64,000 bases of DNA from Prescottella soli (GCF_040024445.1 NZ_CP157276.1:930001-994000), one strand, 5' to 3'; counted from the first letter of the stretch, positions 44,905-54,288 are shown. Notes: a model not told the origin generated them from the letters alone. Translations and numbers: made by a program.

Positions 44905-46629
44905 CTAAGGTCGCATCTCGTAGGCGCCCTCGTAGCCGGCGACCTGCTCCCACACCCGCGCGAATCGTTCGGAGTCGACGACGGGCTTGCGGATCGCATC
45001 GAGCGCCCACTGCTGTTGCGCGTCCGTGGACGACGGTTTTCCGTGCAGCGCAACGGCATACCGCGAGAAGTCCCGGATCTGCACGTCGAAGATCTGCTCG
45101 ATCAGGTCACGACCGAGGTCGACGACGTCGGCCTGCTCGAGGATCAGCTGCCCATAGACGACCAGTTCGAACAGGTGCCCCACGGTGAGCAGGAAGTCGA
45201 GATCCTCGCGCTGCGCGTCGTCGGGCCCGGCCGTCGCCAGCAGCTCCCGCAGCGCCAGCGCCTGCTCGAGGAAGCGTTCGACGTTGGGGATGTCCGAGTG
45301 CTCGGTGTAGACGCGCGTCCAGTCGTGGAACTGCACCTTCGCGGCGCCGCGCGCGGGCCCCTGTTCCCAGAAGAACACGTCGTCCGCGGCGTCGTCGCGG
45401 GTGCCGACGGCCGGGTAGTCGACGGGGTTGAACAGATAGTTCGGCATGAACTTGAGGATCAGCCCGACGTTGACGTGCACCGTGCCCTCGAGTTTCGGCA
45501 GGGTGCCGATCAGCTCGGCGGCCTCGCGGAAGTAGGTGTCCTTCTCGTATCCCTTTGCGGCGATGACGTCGTGCAGCAGCGCCACCACCGCCTCGCCCTC
45601 GGAGGTGACCTTCGCCTTGGTCATCGGGTTGAACAGCAGGTAGCGACGGTCCTCCGGACCGGCGCTGCGGAAGTAGTCGACGGCGCGCGCGCTGAAGAGC
45701 TTCATCGCGACCAGGCGGGTGTAGGCGTCGACGAAGTTCGAGCGCACGTGCGGGAAGTCGGTGACGCGCTTTCCGTAGAGAATCCTGTTGTGCGCGTGCG
45801 TGATCGCCTCGAAGAACGCGTGCTCGCACATGCCGATCGACGCCGTGCACAGGTTGAACTTGCCGATGTTGACCGTGTTGAGCGCCGCCGAGAACGCGTC
45901 CGCGCCGGTATGCAGGATGTCCTCCTCGCGCACCGGGTAGTCCCGCAGCGCGAACGTGCTCACGTACATCTGCCCGTGCACGACGTTGTCGATCAGCCGG
46001 TAGTGCAGGTGGTGGCTGTCGGCGACGAAGAAGACGTACCCGTCGGCGCCCTCGACGTCGGTGCGGCGACCGAACACCGACACCATGCCGGCGACGTTGC
46101 CGTTGCCGATGTAGTACTTGGTGCCGTTCGCACGGAAGGCGGCGGTTCCGTCCTCGGCCGGTGTGAGGAGCATGTCGGTGGAGTACACGTCGGCGCCGTG
46201 CTCACGCTCGGACAGCCCGAACGCCATGACGCCGCCCGCGTCGAGTTGTTCGGCGGCGCGCTCGCGGGCCGCCGCGTTGGTGCTCATCCAGATCGGCCCG
46301 AGCCCCAGCACCGTCACCTGCCACACGTACCAGTACGCGAGGCCGTAGAAGCCCAGGATCTCGCTGAGCGCCGCGTTGCGGGCCGCGTCCCACCGCTTGT
46401 TGGGGTCACCGCCCGATTCGGCGGCGGGCGTCAGGAACGTCGCGAACAACTTCTCGCGGCCGACGAAGTCCAGGAAGTCCCGCGTCCACACCGCGTGCAG
46501 GTCGTCCTGTAGGAGTCGTCGTTTGCCGCGGGCCTCGAACCAGTCGATCGTCGCCCGCAGCAACCGGCGCGTGTTCGGGTCGAACACCGTCGGGTCGTAG
46601 TCGTGCGGATTCAGCAGCACTCGGTCCAC
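44905..46629 (-). CDS. Large acyl-CoA dehydrogenase/oxidase family protein
   Basis: A 574-residue acyl-CoA dehydrogenase-fold protein. The middle region has MAFGLSEREHGADVYSTDM and GTKYYIGNGNVAGMVSVFGR, equivalent to the flavin and substrate contacts of the family, and NRILYGKRVTDFPHVRSNF follows. The length exceeds the usual 380-400 residues because of N- and C-terminal extensions; the usual catalytic Glu context is not obvious. The GTG at 46629 is preferred: GGAGGG lies eight bases before it. Upstream in-frame codons are possible starts but lack a ribosome site. Substrate unknown; it precedes the O-methyltransferase gene by nine bases. Confidence 0.78.
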   Translation of the reverse strand: MDRVLLNPHDYDPTVFDPNTRRLLRATIDWFEARGKRRLLQDDLHAVWTRDFLDFVGREKLFATFLTPAAESGGDPNKRWDAARNAALSEILGFYGLAYWYVWQVTVLGLGPIWMSTNAAARERAAEQLDAGGVMAFGLSEREHGADVYSTDMLLTPAEDGTAAFRANGTKYYIGNGNVAGMVSVFGRRTDVEGADGYVFFVADSHHLHYRLIDNVVHGQMYVSTFALRDYPVREEDILHTGADAFSAALNTVNIGKFNLCTASIGMCEHAFFEAITHAHNRILYGKRVTDFPHVRSNFVDAYTRLVAMKLFSARAVDYFRSAGPEDRRYLLFNPMTKAKVTSEGEAVVALLHDVIAAKGYEKDTYFREAAELIGTLPKLEGTVHVNVGLILKFMPNYLFNPVDYPAVGTRDDAADDVFFWEQGPARGAAKVQFHDWTRVYTEHSDIPNVERFLEQALALRELLATAGPDDAQREDLDFLLTVGHLFELVVYGQLILEQADVVDLGRDLIEQIFDVQIRDFSRYAVALHGKPSSTDAQQQWALDAIRKPVVDSERFARVWEQVAGYEGAYEMRP

Positions 46630-46707
46630 CGTCCTCACCCTCCGCAGCGTGAGTCTGCGCCCCGGTCGAGGTCGCAGCCTCCACTGTCCTCCGGATCGGA
46701 CGGCGCC

Positions 46708-46779
46708 ACCCCGCGTTTTGCGCACTAACCGGTGTCACGGTCACCCGATCGGGACCGAAAAGTGCGCAAAACGCGGGGT
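46708..46779. repeat. 19-base perfect inverted repeat between proS and acyl-CoA dehydrogenase
   Basis: Left arm ACCCCGCGTTTTGCGCACT (46708-46726), right arm AGTGCGCAAAACGCGGGGT (46761-46779), separated by 34 bases. It starts 15 bases beyond the proS stop. No T-run follows, and the arms are longer than a simple terminator needs, so it may be a dispersed intergenic element or a long-loop terminator. Confidence 0.7.
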
Positions 46780-46793
46780 CAGGAGCTGGTTGT

Positions 46794-48539
46794 TCAGCCC
46801 CGGACGGCTGCCAGGATCTCGGCGAGCGCTCCGTCGGCGGCGATCTCACGCGCCTCGCTGGTGAAGCGGTCGCGCAGCTCCACCTTGCCGTCGGAGTAGC
46901 CGCGGCCCACGACCACGACCAGCGGGACACCGATCAGCTCGGAGTCCTTGAACTTCACGCCCGGGGACGCCTTGCGGTCGTCGAACAGGACCTCGACGCC
47001 GGCCTTGTCGAGCTCGGCGGCCAGCGCCTCGGCACCCTCGCGGGCGGCCTCGTCCTTGTTCGCGATGACCAGGTGCACGTCGAACGGCGTGACCTCCGCA
47101 GGCCAGCGGAGGCCCTTGTCGTCATGGTGCTGCTCGGCGATGACCGCGACCAGGCGGGAGACGCCGACACCGTACGAGCCCATGGTCGGGCGCACCGGCT
47201 TGCCGTTCTCGCCGAGCACGTCGACGGCGAACGCGTCGGTGTACTTGCGGCCCAGCTGGAAGACGTGGCCGATCTCGATGCCGCGGGCAGCGACCAGCTG
47301 GCCCGCACCGTCCGGCGACGGATCGCCGTCACGGACCTCGGCGGCCTCGATAGTGCCGTCGGGGGTGAAGTCGCGGCCGGCGACCAGGTCGACGTAGTGC
47401 TTGCCGACGACGTCGGCGCCGGTGATCCACGACGTGCCGTCGACCACGCGAGGATCGACGAGGTAGCGAACCTCATTGTCCAGCAGCGCCTTCGGACCGA
47501 TGTACCCCTTGGCGAGGAACGGATGCTTCGCGAAGTCCTCGTCGGTGAGCAGCGCGACCTCGGCGGGCTCGAGGGACGCCTCGAGGCGCTTGTCGTCCAC
47601 CTCGCGGTCACCCGGGATGCCGATGCCGAGCAGTTCCCACTCGCCGCCCGGCACGCGGGTCTTGACGATGATGTTCTTGAGGGTGTCGGCGCCGGTGATC
47701 GTGCGTCCCAGCCCCGCGGAGTTGGCCCACTCGACGAGCGCATCGATGGTCGGGGTGTCGGGGGTGTCGTGGACCTTGGCCTCCGGCAGGCCGTCGAACG
47801 GGATCGGCGCCGGGGCGAGCGTCTTGACGGCCTCGACGTTGGCCGCGTAGCCGGATTCGACGCAGCGGACGTAGGTGTCCTCGCCGATCTCGCTCTCGGC
47901 GAGGAACTCCTCCGAGGCACTGCCACCCATCGCGCCCGACGTCGCGGACACGATCACGTACTTGACGCCGAGGCGCTGGAAGATCTTCTCGTAGGCGTCG
48001 CGGTGCGCCTTGTACGACTCGGCGAGGCCCTCGTCGGTGAGGTCGAAGCTGTAGGAGTCCTTCATGACGAACTCGCGGCCGCGCAGGATGCCGGCGCGCG
48101 GACGCTCCTCGTCGCGGTACTTGGTCTGCACCTGGTACAGGGTGACCGGGAAGTCCTTGTACGAGTTGTACTCGCCCTTCACGGTGAGGGCGAACAGCTC
48201 CTCGTGCGTCGGGCCGAGCATCATGTCGTTGCCCTTGCGGTCCTTCAGCCGGAACAGGCCGTCGCCGTACTCGGTCCACCGGTTCGACGTCTCGTAGGGA
48301 TCGCGCGGCAACAGCGCGGGCAGCAGGATCTCCTGCGCTCCGATCCCGTTCATCTCCTCGCGGACCACGCGCTCCACCTCGCGCAGCACCTTCAGGCCGA
48401 GTGGCAGCCACGAGTAGACGCCTGGCGCGATGCGCCGCACGTAGCCGGCGCGAACCAGCAGCTTGTGGCTGGCGACCTCGGCGTCGGCCGGGTCGTCGCG
48501 GAGCGTGCGGAGGAACAGGTGCGACATGCGGGTGATCAC
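46794..48539 (-). CDS. proS: Prolyl-tRNA synthetase
   Basis: A 581-residue class II synthetase of the bacterial type with the editing insertion. Motif 2 appears in [21 protein letters not shown] (as [20 protein letters not shown]) and motif 3 in [20 protein letters not shown]; the INS editing domain spans about residues 220-390. It charges tRNA-Pro and removes Ala. The N-terminus [21 protein letters not shown] (MITRM then [16 protein letters not shown]) matches actinobacterial ProS, so the GTG at 48539 is taken as start. The 33-base tandem repeats lie 18 bases upstream. Confidence 0.96.
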   Translation of the reverse strand: MITRMSHLFLRTLRDDPADAEVASHKLLVRAGYVRRIAPGVYSWLPLGLKVLREVERVVREEMNGIGAQEILLPALLPRDPYETSNRWTEYGDGLFRLKDRKGNDMMLGPTHEELFALTVKGEYNSYKDFPVTLYQVQTKYRDEERPRAGILRGREFVMKDSYSFDLTDEGLAESYKAHRDAYEKIFQRLGVKYVIVSATSGAMGGSASEEFLAESEIGEDTYVRCVESGYAANVEAVKTLAPAPIPFDGLPEAKVHDTPDTPTIDALVEWANSAGLGRTITGADTLKNIIVKTRVPGGEWELLGIGIPGDREVDDKRLEASLEPAEVALLTDEDFAKHPFLAKGYIGPKALLDNEVRYLVDPRVVDGTSWITGADVVGKHYVDLVAGRDFTPDGTIEAAEVRDGDPSPDGAGQLVAARGIEIGHVFQLGRKYTDAFAVDVLGENGKPVRPTMGSYGVGVSRLVAVIAEQHHDDKGLRWPAEVTPFDVHLVIANKDEAAREGAEALAAELDKAGVEVLFDDRKASPGVKFKDSELIGVPLVVVVGRGYSDGKVELRDRFTSEAREIAADGALAEILAAVRG

Positions 48540-48556
48540 GTTGTAGCAGCCTAGTC

Positions 48557-48655
48557 GGTCGAGCTCGCGAGACCGATCGAGGGCGCAGTGGTCGAGCTCG
48601 CGAGACCGATCGAGGGCGCAGTGGTCGAGCTCGTGAGACCGATCGAGGGCGCTGT
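48557..48655. repeat. Three 33-base tandem repeats upstream of proS
   Basis: Units at 48557-48589, 48590-48622 and 48623-48655, each starting GGTCGAGCTCG and ending in GAGGGCGC plus three bases. The first two are identical; the third differs at two positions. They fall between the divergent proS start (48539) and the esterase start (48714), where promoters should lie. Confidence 0.9.
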
Positions 48656-48713
48656 CGGCGATCGGGAAGGAGGTTCACAGCGGGCTGCCAGGTTTGCGCA
48701 CCACACTGGAGGA

Positions 48714-50129
48714 GTGGCTGCGATCACTTCGTCACCCGCCCCTCTCGCGGCGCCCGCACCGCCGGCGGGCGGCTACCACAGCGGATCGTCCGGGATCTCG
48801 CTGCTGGGCGGGTGGCTGCCGCTGACGATCGAGATCGTCACCGTCGTGGTGTTGATCGCCGTACTCGTGCGGAGCAGTCGGCGCTGGTGGATGTTGTGGG
48901 TGCCGGTGACCGCGGCGTTCGGGGTGGCGGTCGCGGCGATAGCGCACTGGTTCGTCGATCAGCAGGGCCTGGCGTCGGATCCTGCACCCATGCAGCTGTG
49001 GCTGTGGTCTGCGGTGTTCGTCGGGTCGCTCGCCGTCGCAGTCCTGGGCTGGCGGGGCACTCGTTGGTGGCGGCGCGCCCTGTCGATCGTGCTGGTCCCG
49101 TTGACGTTCACCTGCGTGGCGTTGACGCTGAACCAGTGGGTCGGCTATTACCCCACTGTGCAGGTGGCGTGGGCCGCTGCGACGGCCGGACCGGTTCCGG
49201 ACCAGGTGGTTGCGTCGGATCTGCCCGGCCTGCGGAGCACGACGATGTCGACCGGAAAGGTCGTCGCCGTCGACATCCCCGACAACGCGAGCGGCTTCAA
49301 GCACCGCACCGAGTACGTGTACCTACCGCCGGCGTGGTTCGCCGGGGACGCACCGCCGAAGCTGCCGGTCCTGATGATGGTCGGCGGCGAGTTCAACACG
49401 GCCGCGGACTGGCTGCGAACCGGCAACGCAATCCAGACCGTCGACGACTACGCGCAGGCCCACGGCGGGCAGGCCCCGATCCTGGCGTTCGTCGACGCCG
49501 GCGGCAGTTTCAACAACGACACCGAGTGTGTGGACGGGCCCCGCGGCAACTCGGCGTCGCATCTCGTCGACGACGTCCGTCCGTACGTGATCTCGACGTT
49601 CGGGGCGTCCGCCGATCCCACGAACTGGGGGGTAGTCGGGTGGTCTATGGGCGGCACGTGCGCGGCCGACCTGGCGGTCATGCACCCCGACCTGTTCACG
49701 ACGTTCGAGGACATCGCCGGCGACATCGGCCCCACGGCCGGTACCGACGAACAGACGCTCGACCGGCTCTACGGCGGCGACGCCGCGCTGCGCGACCGGT
49801 TCGACCCGACGAAGGTGATGATCGGGCACGGCCCGTACCAGGGCGTCACGGGCTGGTTCCAGGACAGCGACGTTCCGCCCCGGCCCGGTCCGTCGCCGTC
49901 CGCCCCACCGCCGAGTTCGGGACGCGACGGCCTCGGCGGACAGGACGGCACCCACGACTCGGGCGAGACCGGCGCCGCCGAACAGTTGTGCGCGACCGCG
50001 CAGTCGGTCGGAATCACGTGCAGCGTGCACACATCGAACGGCCGTCACACGTGGCAGTTCGCCGCACAGGGGTTCGCCGACGCGTTGCCCTGGCTGGCGA
50101 CGCAGATCCACACGCCCGGTGCTCCGTGA
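48714..50129 (+). CDS. Membrane-anchored esterase of the antigen 85-like alpha/beta-hydrolase group
   Basis: A protein of about 471 residues with four N-terminal membrane helices (residues about 30-52, 58-80, 95-112, 122-140) and an extracytoplasmic alpha/beta-hydrolase domain. The nucleophile Ser311 is in GWSMGG, and a late NGRHTWQ offers the catalytic His near residue 446. The plan is that of actinobacterial esterase-D/mycolyltransferase-like proteins, which act on cell-envelope lipids or esters. A Pro/Ser/Gly-rich insert lies before the last strand. The GTG at 48714 follows GGAG closely; other starts are less likely. The open frame also runs upstream through the tandem repeats, which I treat as non-coding. 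Confidence 0.78.
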   Translation: MAAITSSPAPLAAPAPPAGGYHSGSSGISLLGGWLPLTIEIVTVVVLIAVLVRSSRRWWMLWVPVTAAFGVAVAAIAHWFVDQQGLASDPAPMQLWLWSAVFVGSLAVAVLGWRGTRWWRRALSIVLVPLTFTCVALTLNQWVGYYPTVQVAWAAATAGPVPDQVVASDLPGLRSTTMSTGKVVAVDIPDNASGFKHRTEYVYLPPAWFAGDAPPKLPVLMMVGGEFNTAADWLRTGNAIQTVDDYAQAHGGQAPILAFVDAGGSFNNDTECVDGPRGNSASHLVDDVRPYVISTFGASADPTNWGVVGWSMGGTCAADLAVMHPDLFTTFEDIAGDIGPTAGTDEQTLDRLYGGDAALRDRFDPTKVMIGHGPYQGVTGWFQDSDVPPRPGPSPSAPPPSSGRDGLGGQDGTHDSGETGAAEQLCATAQSVGITCSVHTSNGRHTWQFAAQGFADALPWLATQIHTPGAP

Positions 50130-50307
50130 CGATCCGTTGCACAGCCGTCGCGATGCAGCGAGGATCGGCAGGACACGCTGATCCACTTGGACGAATTCCA
50201 GGCGTGTCGTGCTCTGTCGCTGATGTGGGGCGTGCACCGCCGGTCGAATGCCTTTCGGTGCGGTGGCGGACAGCGTCACTTTCCTGTTGCGCTGTCGGCG
50301 CGAAGGA

Positions 50308-50345
50308 CAGTGGCCGCCCACCCCGGTCGGGGTGGGCGGCCACTG
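50308..50345. terminator. Bidirectional terminator hairpin
   Basis: A perfect 17-base stem, CAGTGGCCGCCCACCCC (50308-50324) with GGGGTGGGCGGCCACTG (50329-50345), and a four-base loop GGTC. It lies between the convergent esterase (stop 50129) and propeller (stop 50370) genes and can terminate both. The remaining 180 bases of this gap show nothing recognisable. Confidence 0.85.
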
Positions 50346-50369
50346 CGCGTGTGCGGCGGTCCTGTTCGG

Positions 50370-51692
50370 TCAGGAGGTCCAGGTCAGGGAGCCTACCGAT
50401 CCGAGCGATCCGAGCGATCCGAGTGGCCCGGTCGCGGGGACGGCGATGTCGAGGACGACCGGCAGGGAGGCATCCTGGTCGATGCCGTTGGATGCGGTGA
50501 GGGTGAACTCGAATCGCCCACCGACGGTGGGGGTTCCGGACAGCACCCCCTCCGGGGAGACGGTCAGGCCGTCGGGCAGGGTGCCGGCAGTGACGGTCAC
50601 GGTCGGGGCGGGTCGGCCTGTGACGGTGAAGGCGTGACTGTAGATCTGGTCGACGGCCCCGGCCGCGGGGGTTCCTGTGAGGGTGGGTGCCTGCTCGATC
50701 GCGATCACCGACACCGTGCCGCTGCCATGGTTGGCGACGTAGGCGCGGGACCCGTCCGGGGTGACCGCCACCCCGACCGGATCCGAGCCGACCGGGACGG
50801 TCGCGGCCACGGTGCCCGTGGCGGTGTCGATCACCGAAACCGTGCCGCTGCCATCGTTGGTGACGTAGGCGCGGGACCCATCCGGGGTGATCGCCACCCC
50901 ATACGGCTGCGAGTCGACCGGGACGGTCGCGGCGAGGGTATTGGTGACGGTGTCGATCACCGACACCGTGCCGCCGTCAAAGCTGGTGATGTAGGCGCGG
51001 GCCCCGTCCGGGGTGATTGCCACCCCGGCCGGCCATTCGTCGACCCGGACGGTCGCGGCCACGGCGTTCGTGGCGGTGTCGATCACCGACACCGAGTTGG
51101 TGCTCTGGTTGGTGATGTAGGCGCGGGACCCGTCCGGGGTGACCGCCACCCCGAACGGAGTTGAGCCGACCGGGACGGTCGCCACCGTGTCCGTGGCGGT
51201 GTCGATCACCGACACCGTGCCGCTGTCCCAGTTGGCGATGTAGGCGCGGGACCCGTCCGGGGTGACCGCGACCCCGATCGGATTCGCGCCGACCGGGACG
51301 GGTGCGCCGACGACGGTGTTCGTGGCGGTGTCGATCACCGACACCGTGCCACCGGACTGGCTGGTGACGTAGGCGCGGGACCCGTCCGGGGTGACCGCGA
51401 CCCCGATCGGATTCGCGCCGACCGGGACGGGTGCGCCGACGACGGTGTTCGTGGCGGTGTCGATCACCGACACCGTGCCGCTGGTCCGGTTGGTGACGTA
51501 GGCGCGGGACCCGTCCGGGGTGACCGCCACACCATTCGGAGACGAGCCGACCGCGATTGTGTCGGTGACGGTGTCCGCCGTAGCCGGACCCGCCCCGGTG
51601 ACGAGTGCGGCGACCGCGAACGCGGCCGCGCCGACACCCGCGAACAGTCGAGCCCGCCGGGTCGGTGAAGGTGATCCATCAAGGATGGCCAT
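50370..51692 (-). CDS. Secreted YncE-like seven-repeat beta-propeller protein
   Basis: A 440-residue exported protein. A signal peptide with a twin-Arg-like TRRARLF and a hydrophobic core ends at GPATA. Seven repeats of about 43 residues follow, each with the pattern PxGVAVTPDGSRAYVTN...GTVSVIDTATNTV, which make a seven-bladed YncE/NHL-type propeller. A putative Ig (He_PIG) domain comes next (GTLPDGLTVSPEGVLSGTP). The C-terminus is GSLGSLGSVGSLTWTS, a Gly-Ser-Leu tail. Blades two and three are identical over 110 bases in DNA. The start at 51692 has GAAGGG upstream. Role: extracellular or cell-wall binding protein; ligand unknown. Confidence 0.83.
   Translation of the reverse strand: MAILDGSPSPTRRARLFAGVGAAAFAVAALVTGAGPATADTVTDTIAVGSSPNGVAVTPDGSRAYVTNRTSGTVSVIDTATNTVVGAPVPVGANPIGVAVTPDGSRAYVTSQSGGTVSVIDTATNTVVGAPVPVGANPIGVAVTPDGSRAYIANWDSGTVSVIDTATDTVATVPVGSTPFGVAVTPDGSRAYITNQSTNSVSVIDTATNAVAATVRVDEWPAGVAITPDGARAYITSFDGGTVSVIDTVTNTLAATVPVDSQPYGVAITPDGSRAYVTNDGSGTVSVIDTATGTVAATVPVGSDPVGVAVTPDGSRAYVANHGSGTVSVIAIEQAPTLTGTPAAGAVDQIYSHAFTVTGRPAPTVTVTAGTLPDGLTVSPEGVLSGTPTVGGRFEFTLTASNGIDQDASLPVVLDIAVPATGPLGSLGSLGSVGSLTWTS
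51241..51479. repeat. 110-base perfect direct repeat inside the propeller gene
   Basis: Positions 51241-51350 and 51370-51479 are identical; the period is 129 bases, exactly one blade of 43 residues. This is a recent in-frame duplication or gene conversion between blades, and a site where repeat number may vary between strains. Confidence 0.9.
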
Positions 51693-52054
51693 AGGAAATG
51701 TGCCCTTCAGGGTGCAGTCCGCACCCCTCCCCAGGGCGCGCAGCAGCCACAGGAAGGCAGCCACCACACCAAAACATAACGGACATTCGTCCAGAAACCG
51801 GCGCGGCCAGCGGAAACCCCGACGCCTCCGGGCACGCGGCGGCAGTCAAACCGGCATCGCATTCCGCTTATCCTCGCCGCAAATCGACAACCGCCGCCCA
51901 CCTCCTCGGCGAGGCCGCAATTTCGTAACTTCCCAAAACCGACCGCAGGTGATGTAGCTTAGGCTCGCCTGAGCAATCTTAGGCTCACCTACATTTCCCT
52001 TCGCGACACCCCAGGGTGCTGCGACCGCGGCCGTGATCAGGAAGAAGAAGGAAG
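51693..52054. other. Divergent 362-base promoter region with two iron-box-like sites
   Basis: The gap between the propeller and the first repeat-protein gene. Two DtxR/IdeR-like sites lie near the right side, described separately. Upstream of them I see no gene or other motif. Confidence 0.5.
51954..51992 (+). promoter_or_regulatory. Two DtxR/IdeR-like boxes upstream of the first repeat-protein gene
   Basis: GTAGCTTAGGCTCGCCTGA (51954-51972) and CAATCTTAGGCTCACCTAC (51974-51992) each contain the half-site TTAGGCT followed by CCT. Against the 19-base consensus TWAGGTWAGSCTWACCTWA each matches at 14 positions. They lie 62-101 bases before the ATG at 52055, in a fitting promoter position. Iron-dependent repression is inferred. 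Confidence 0.6.
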
Positions 52055-54139
52055 ATGCGCGCGTTCAGCAGGGCTGCCATCGCGACCGTGGCAGTCGCCG
52101 TGGCATTGACGACGCCGGTCGGCATCGCGATTGCCGACCCCGGCACCTCGACAGGGGACGGAGGCAGCGTCCTCCAAGCAGTGTCCGCCACTCCGGTCAC
52201 AACCGTCTCCAAGACGTCCGGCCTGAAGGCCGCCGGCGAGTCCGTCACCGTCTCGGGGACCGGGTTCTCCAGCAGCGGCCCCGGGATCTACGTCGGCGTC
52301 GTCCAGGACGACAAGTTCTCGACCACCAACGCCGACGCCTGGATCACCACGGCGTTCATCCGCCCGAACCAAATCATCGGCGGCGTCTGGTCGACCACGC
52401 TCGACGTCATGGCCGTCGCGGGCAACTCGGACTGCACGGTGAACGCCTGCTCGATCTACACGGTTGCCGCCCACGGCTCGTCGGACCGTAGCCAGGACAC
52501 CCGGACGCCAGTGACGTTCGCGGCCACGACCCCGACGACAACCACGCCGACCCCGACGACCACGACGACCACGACGACCGCACCACCGACCACGACAGCG
52601 CCGCCGACGACAACCACGACGCAGCCGACGACCACGACCAAGCCGACAACGACCACGAAGCCGACCACGAACCCGACGACCACGACCGCAACGACGACGC
52701 CGCCCGCGACCAGCAACGGCCCCAAGATCAACGCGAGCAAGACCAGCGGGCTGAATGCATCCGGCGACCGGATCACCGTGCGCGGCAGCGGCTTCTCGAC
52801 CACGGGTCCGGGCATCTACATCGGCGTCGCGCAGATGAATCGCTACTCGTACACCGACGCCTCGGTCTTCCACAACGCGATGTTCATCAAGCCGAGCGAC
52901 ATGCCGGGCGGCTCCTTCTCGAAGACCCTCGAGGTCATCGGCGCCTTCGCCGGTGGGGACTGCGTCGCGAACGCGTGCGCGATCTACACCCTCGCGGCCC
53001 ACGGGTCGTCCGACCGTAGCCAGGACACCGTCACCCCCATCAGCTTCGTCGGCACGGCTCCCCCGGTTACACAGCAGCCCGGCGGCGGAACAGGCATCGG
53101 GGCTAACACCGGCGGCGGAGCGGCCGGTGCGGCGCCCGGCACCACCTACACCGCGAACGCCGGCCTGTCGGTGTCGCTGTCGAAGGCGAGCGAGATCAAC
53201 CCGTCCGGAGAGTCGGTGACGATCTCGGGTTCCGGATTCTCCGGCGCCGCCCCCGGCCTCTACGTCGGCCTGGTTCAGGACAATGTCTTCTCCTCCTCCG
53301 ACGCATCGGTGTGGATGACCTCCGCCTTCGTCAAGCCGGAGCAGATCTCCGGCGGCAACTGGTCCATCCCGATGGATCTCGTCGCCACGTCGGGCGCCTT
53401 CGACTGCATCAGGAACGCGTGCTCGATCTACACCGTCATGGCCCACGGTTCCTCGGACCGCAGCCAGGACACCAAGACGCCGGTGAGCTTCGTCGGCGGT
53501 GTCGCGCCGGGCACGGTCACGGCCCCGCCCGTGCTGACCGGTGCCAGCGCCCCCGGCGCCGCGAACACTGTGGCCGTCACCCTGTCGAAGGCGAAGAGGC
53601 TGAAGGTCGACGGCGAGGAGATCACCATCTCGGGCACCGGCTTCTCGGGTGAGCAGCCCGGCATCTACGTCGGCCTCATCCAGGAGAGCAAGTTCTCCAC
53701 CACCGACGCCGGCGTCTGGATGACAACGGCGTACATCACGCCGAGCAGGATCAAGGACGGCGCGTGGACGACCACCATGAATGTCCAAGCCGTCAAGGGC
53801 GATTCGGACTGCACCAAGAACGCCTGCTCGATCTACACGATCGCCGCGCACGGCTCGAGTGACCGCAGCCAGGACACCCAGACCCCCGTCAGCTTCGGCG
53901 ACGACCCCAATGCGCCCAACGCCGACAAGGCCGAGGACGTTGCACTGGCGGCGGCCGACGGATCGAACGACGACGGAGGCTCGTCGTCGGACGAGACGAA
54001 TTCGGTTGCCTCCGCGTTCCGCAACCTGTCCGATGCCATTGCCGACGGCACAGCGTGGATCATCCCGCTGTTGATCGGCGGCGTGCTCGGAGCCGGGCTC
54101 GCGGTCGGCACCACCTTCGCACTGCGGCGCCGCAACTAG
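52055..54139 (+). CDS. Surface protein with four neocarzinostatin-like repeats, membrane-anchored
   Basis: A 694-residue exported protein: signal peptide (about 28 residues), four domains of about 105 residues (roughly 48-158, 223-330, 365-470, 495-605), a Thr/Pro-rich linker (about 160-222) and a C-terminal membrane helix followed by ALRRRN. Each domain has the pattern SKTSGL...GESVTVSGTGF...GIYVGVVQ, then DC...NACSIYTVAAHGSSDRSQDT.TPVTF with two conserved Cys that could bond. The fold resembles the neocarzinostatin/Ig type. From memory, similar repeats accompany heme-uptake proteins of actinobacteria. Iron-box-like sites precede the gene. Role in heme or siderophore capture is a hypothesis. 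Confidence 0.72.
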   Translation: MRAFSRAAIATVAVAVALTTPVGIAIADPGTSTGDGGSVLQAVSATPVTTVSKTSGLKAAGESVTVSGTGFSSSGPGIYVGVVQDDKFSTTNADAWITTAFIRPNQIIGGVWSTTLDVMAVAGNSDCTVNACSIYTVAAHGSSDRSQDTRTPVTFAATTPTTTTPTPTTTTTTTTAPPTTTAPPTTTTTQPTTTTKPTTTTKPTTNPTTTTATTTPPATSNGPKINASKTSGLNASGDRITVRGSGFSTTGPGIYIGVAQMNRYSYTDASVFHNAMFIKPSDMPGGSFSKTLEVIGAFAGGDCVANACAIYTLAAHGSSDRSQDTVTPISFVGTAPPVTQQPGGGTGIGANTGGGAAGAAPGTTYTANAGLSVSLSKASEINPSGESVTISGSGFSGAAPGLYVGLVQDNVFSSSDASVWMTSAFVKPEQISGGNWSIPMDLVATSGAFDCIRNACSIYTVMAHGSSDRSQDTKTPVSFVGGVAPGTVTAPPVLTGASAPGAANTVAVTLSKAKRLKVDGEEITISGTGFSGEQPGIYVGLIQESKFSTTDAGVWMTTAYITPSRIKDGAWTTTMNVQAVKGDSDCTKNACSIYTIAAHGSSDRSQDTQTPVSFGDDPNAPNADKAEDVALAAADGSNDDGGSSSDETNSVASAFRNLSDAIADGTAWIIPLLIGGVLGAGLAVGTTFALRRRN

Positions 54140-54155
54140 CACGATCTCGCCTTCA

Positions 54156-54186
54156 GTGAGGGGCATCCGAGCCGGATGCCCCTCAC
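54156..54186 (+). terminator. Terminator after the first repeat-protein gene
   Basis: A perfect 14-base stem, GTGAGGGGCATCCG (54156-54169) with CGGATGCCCCTCAC (54173-54186), and a three-base loop. It begins 17 bases after the stop codon. Confidence 0.8.
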
Positions 54187-54269
54187 CCCGGCATGCCGTG
54201 AATCCCTGTCGTGCAACGCGATTCATCCACACGTCGGTGAGGTGTCACCCCCTTTACGTCCAGCACAAG

Positions 54270-54288
54270 TAAGGCTAGCTTTACCTAA
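54270..54288 (+). promoter_or_regulatory. DtxR/IdeR iron box upstream of the second repeat-protein gene
   Basis: TAAGGCTAGCTTTACCTAA matches the consensus TWAGGTWAGSCTWACCTWA at 17 of 19 positions. It lies 43 bases before the ATG at 54331, in the core promoter region, where an iron-loaded repressor would block transcription. This is the best iron box in the window. Confidence 0.8.

Noticed and set aside
48557-48655. A possible small CRISPR array
   Set aside because: The 33-base units are directly adjacent with no variable spacers, and no cas gene is near.
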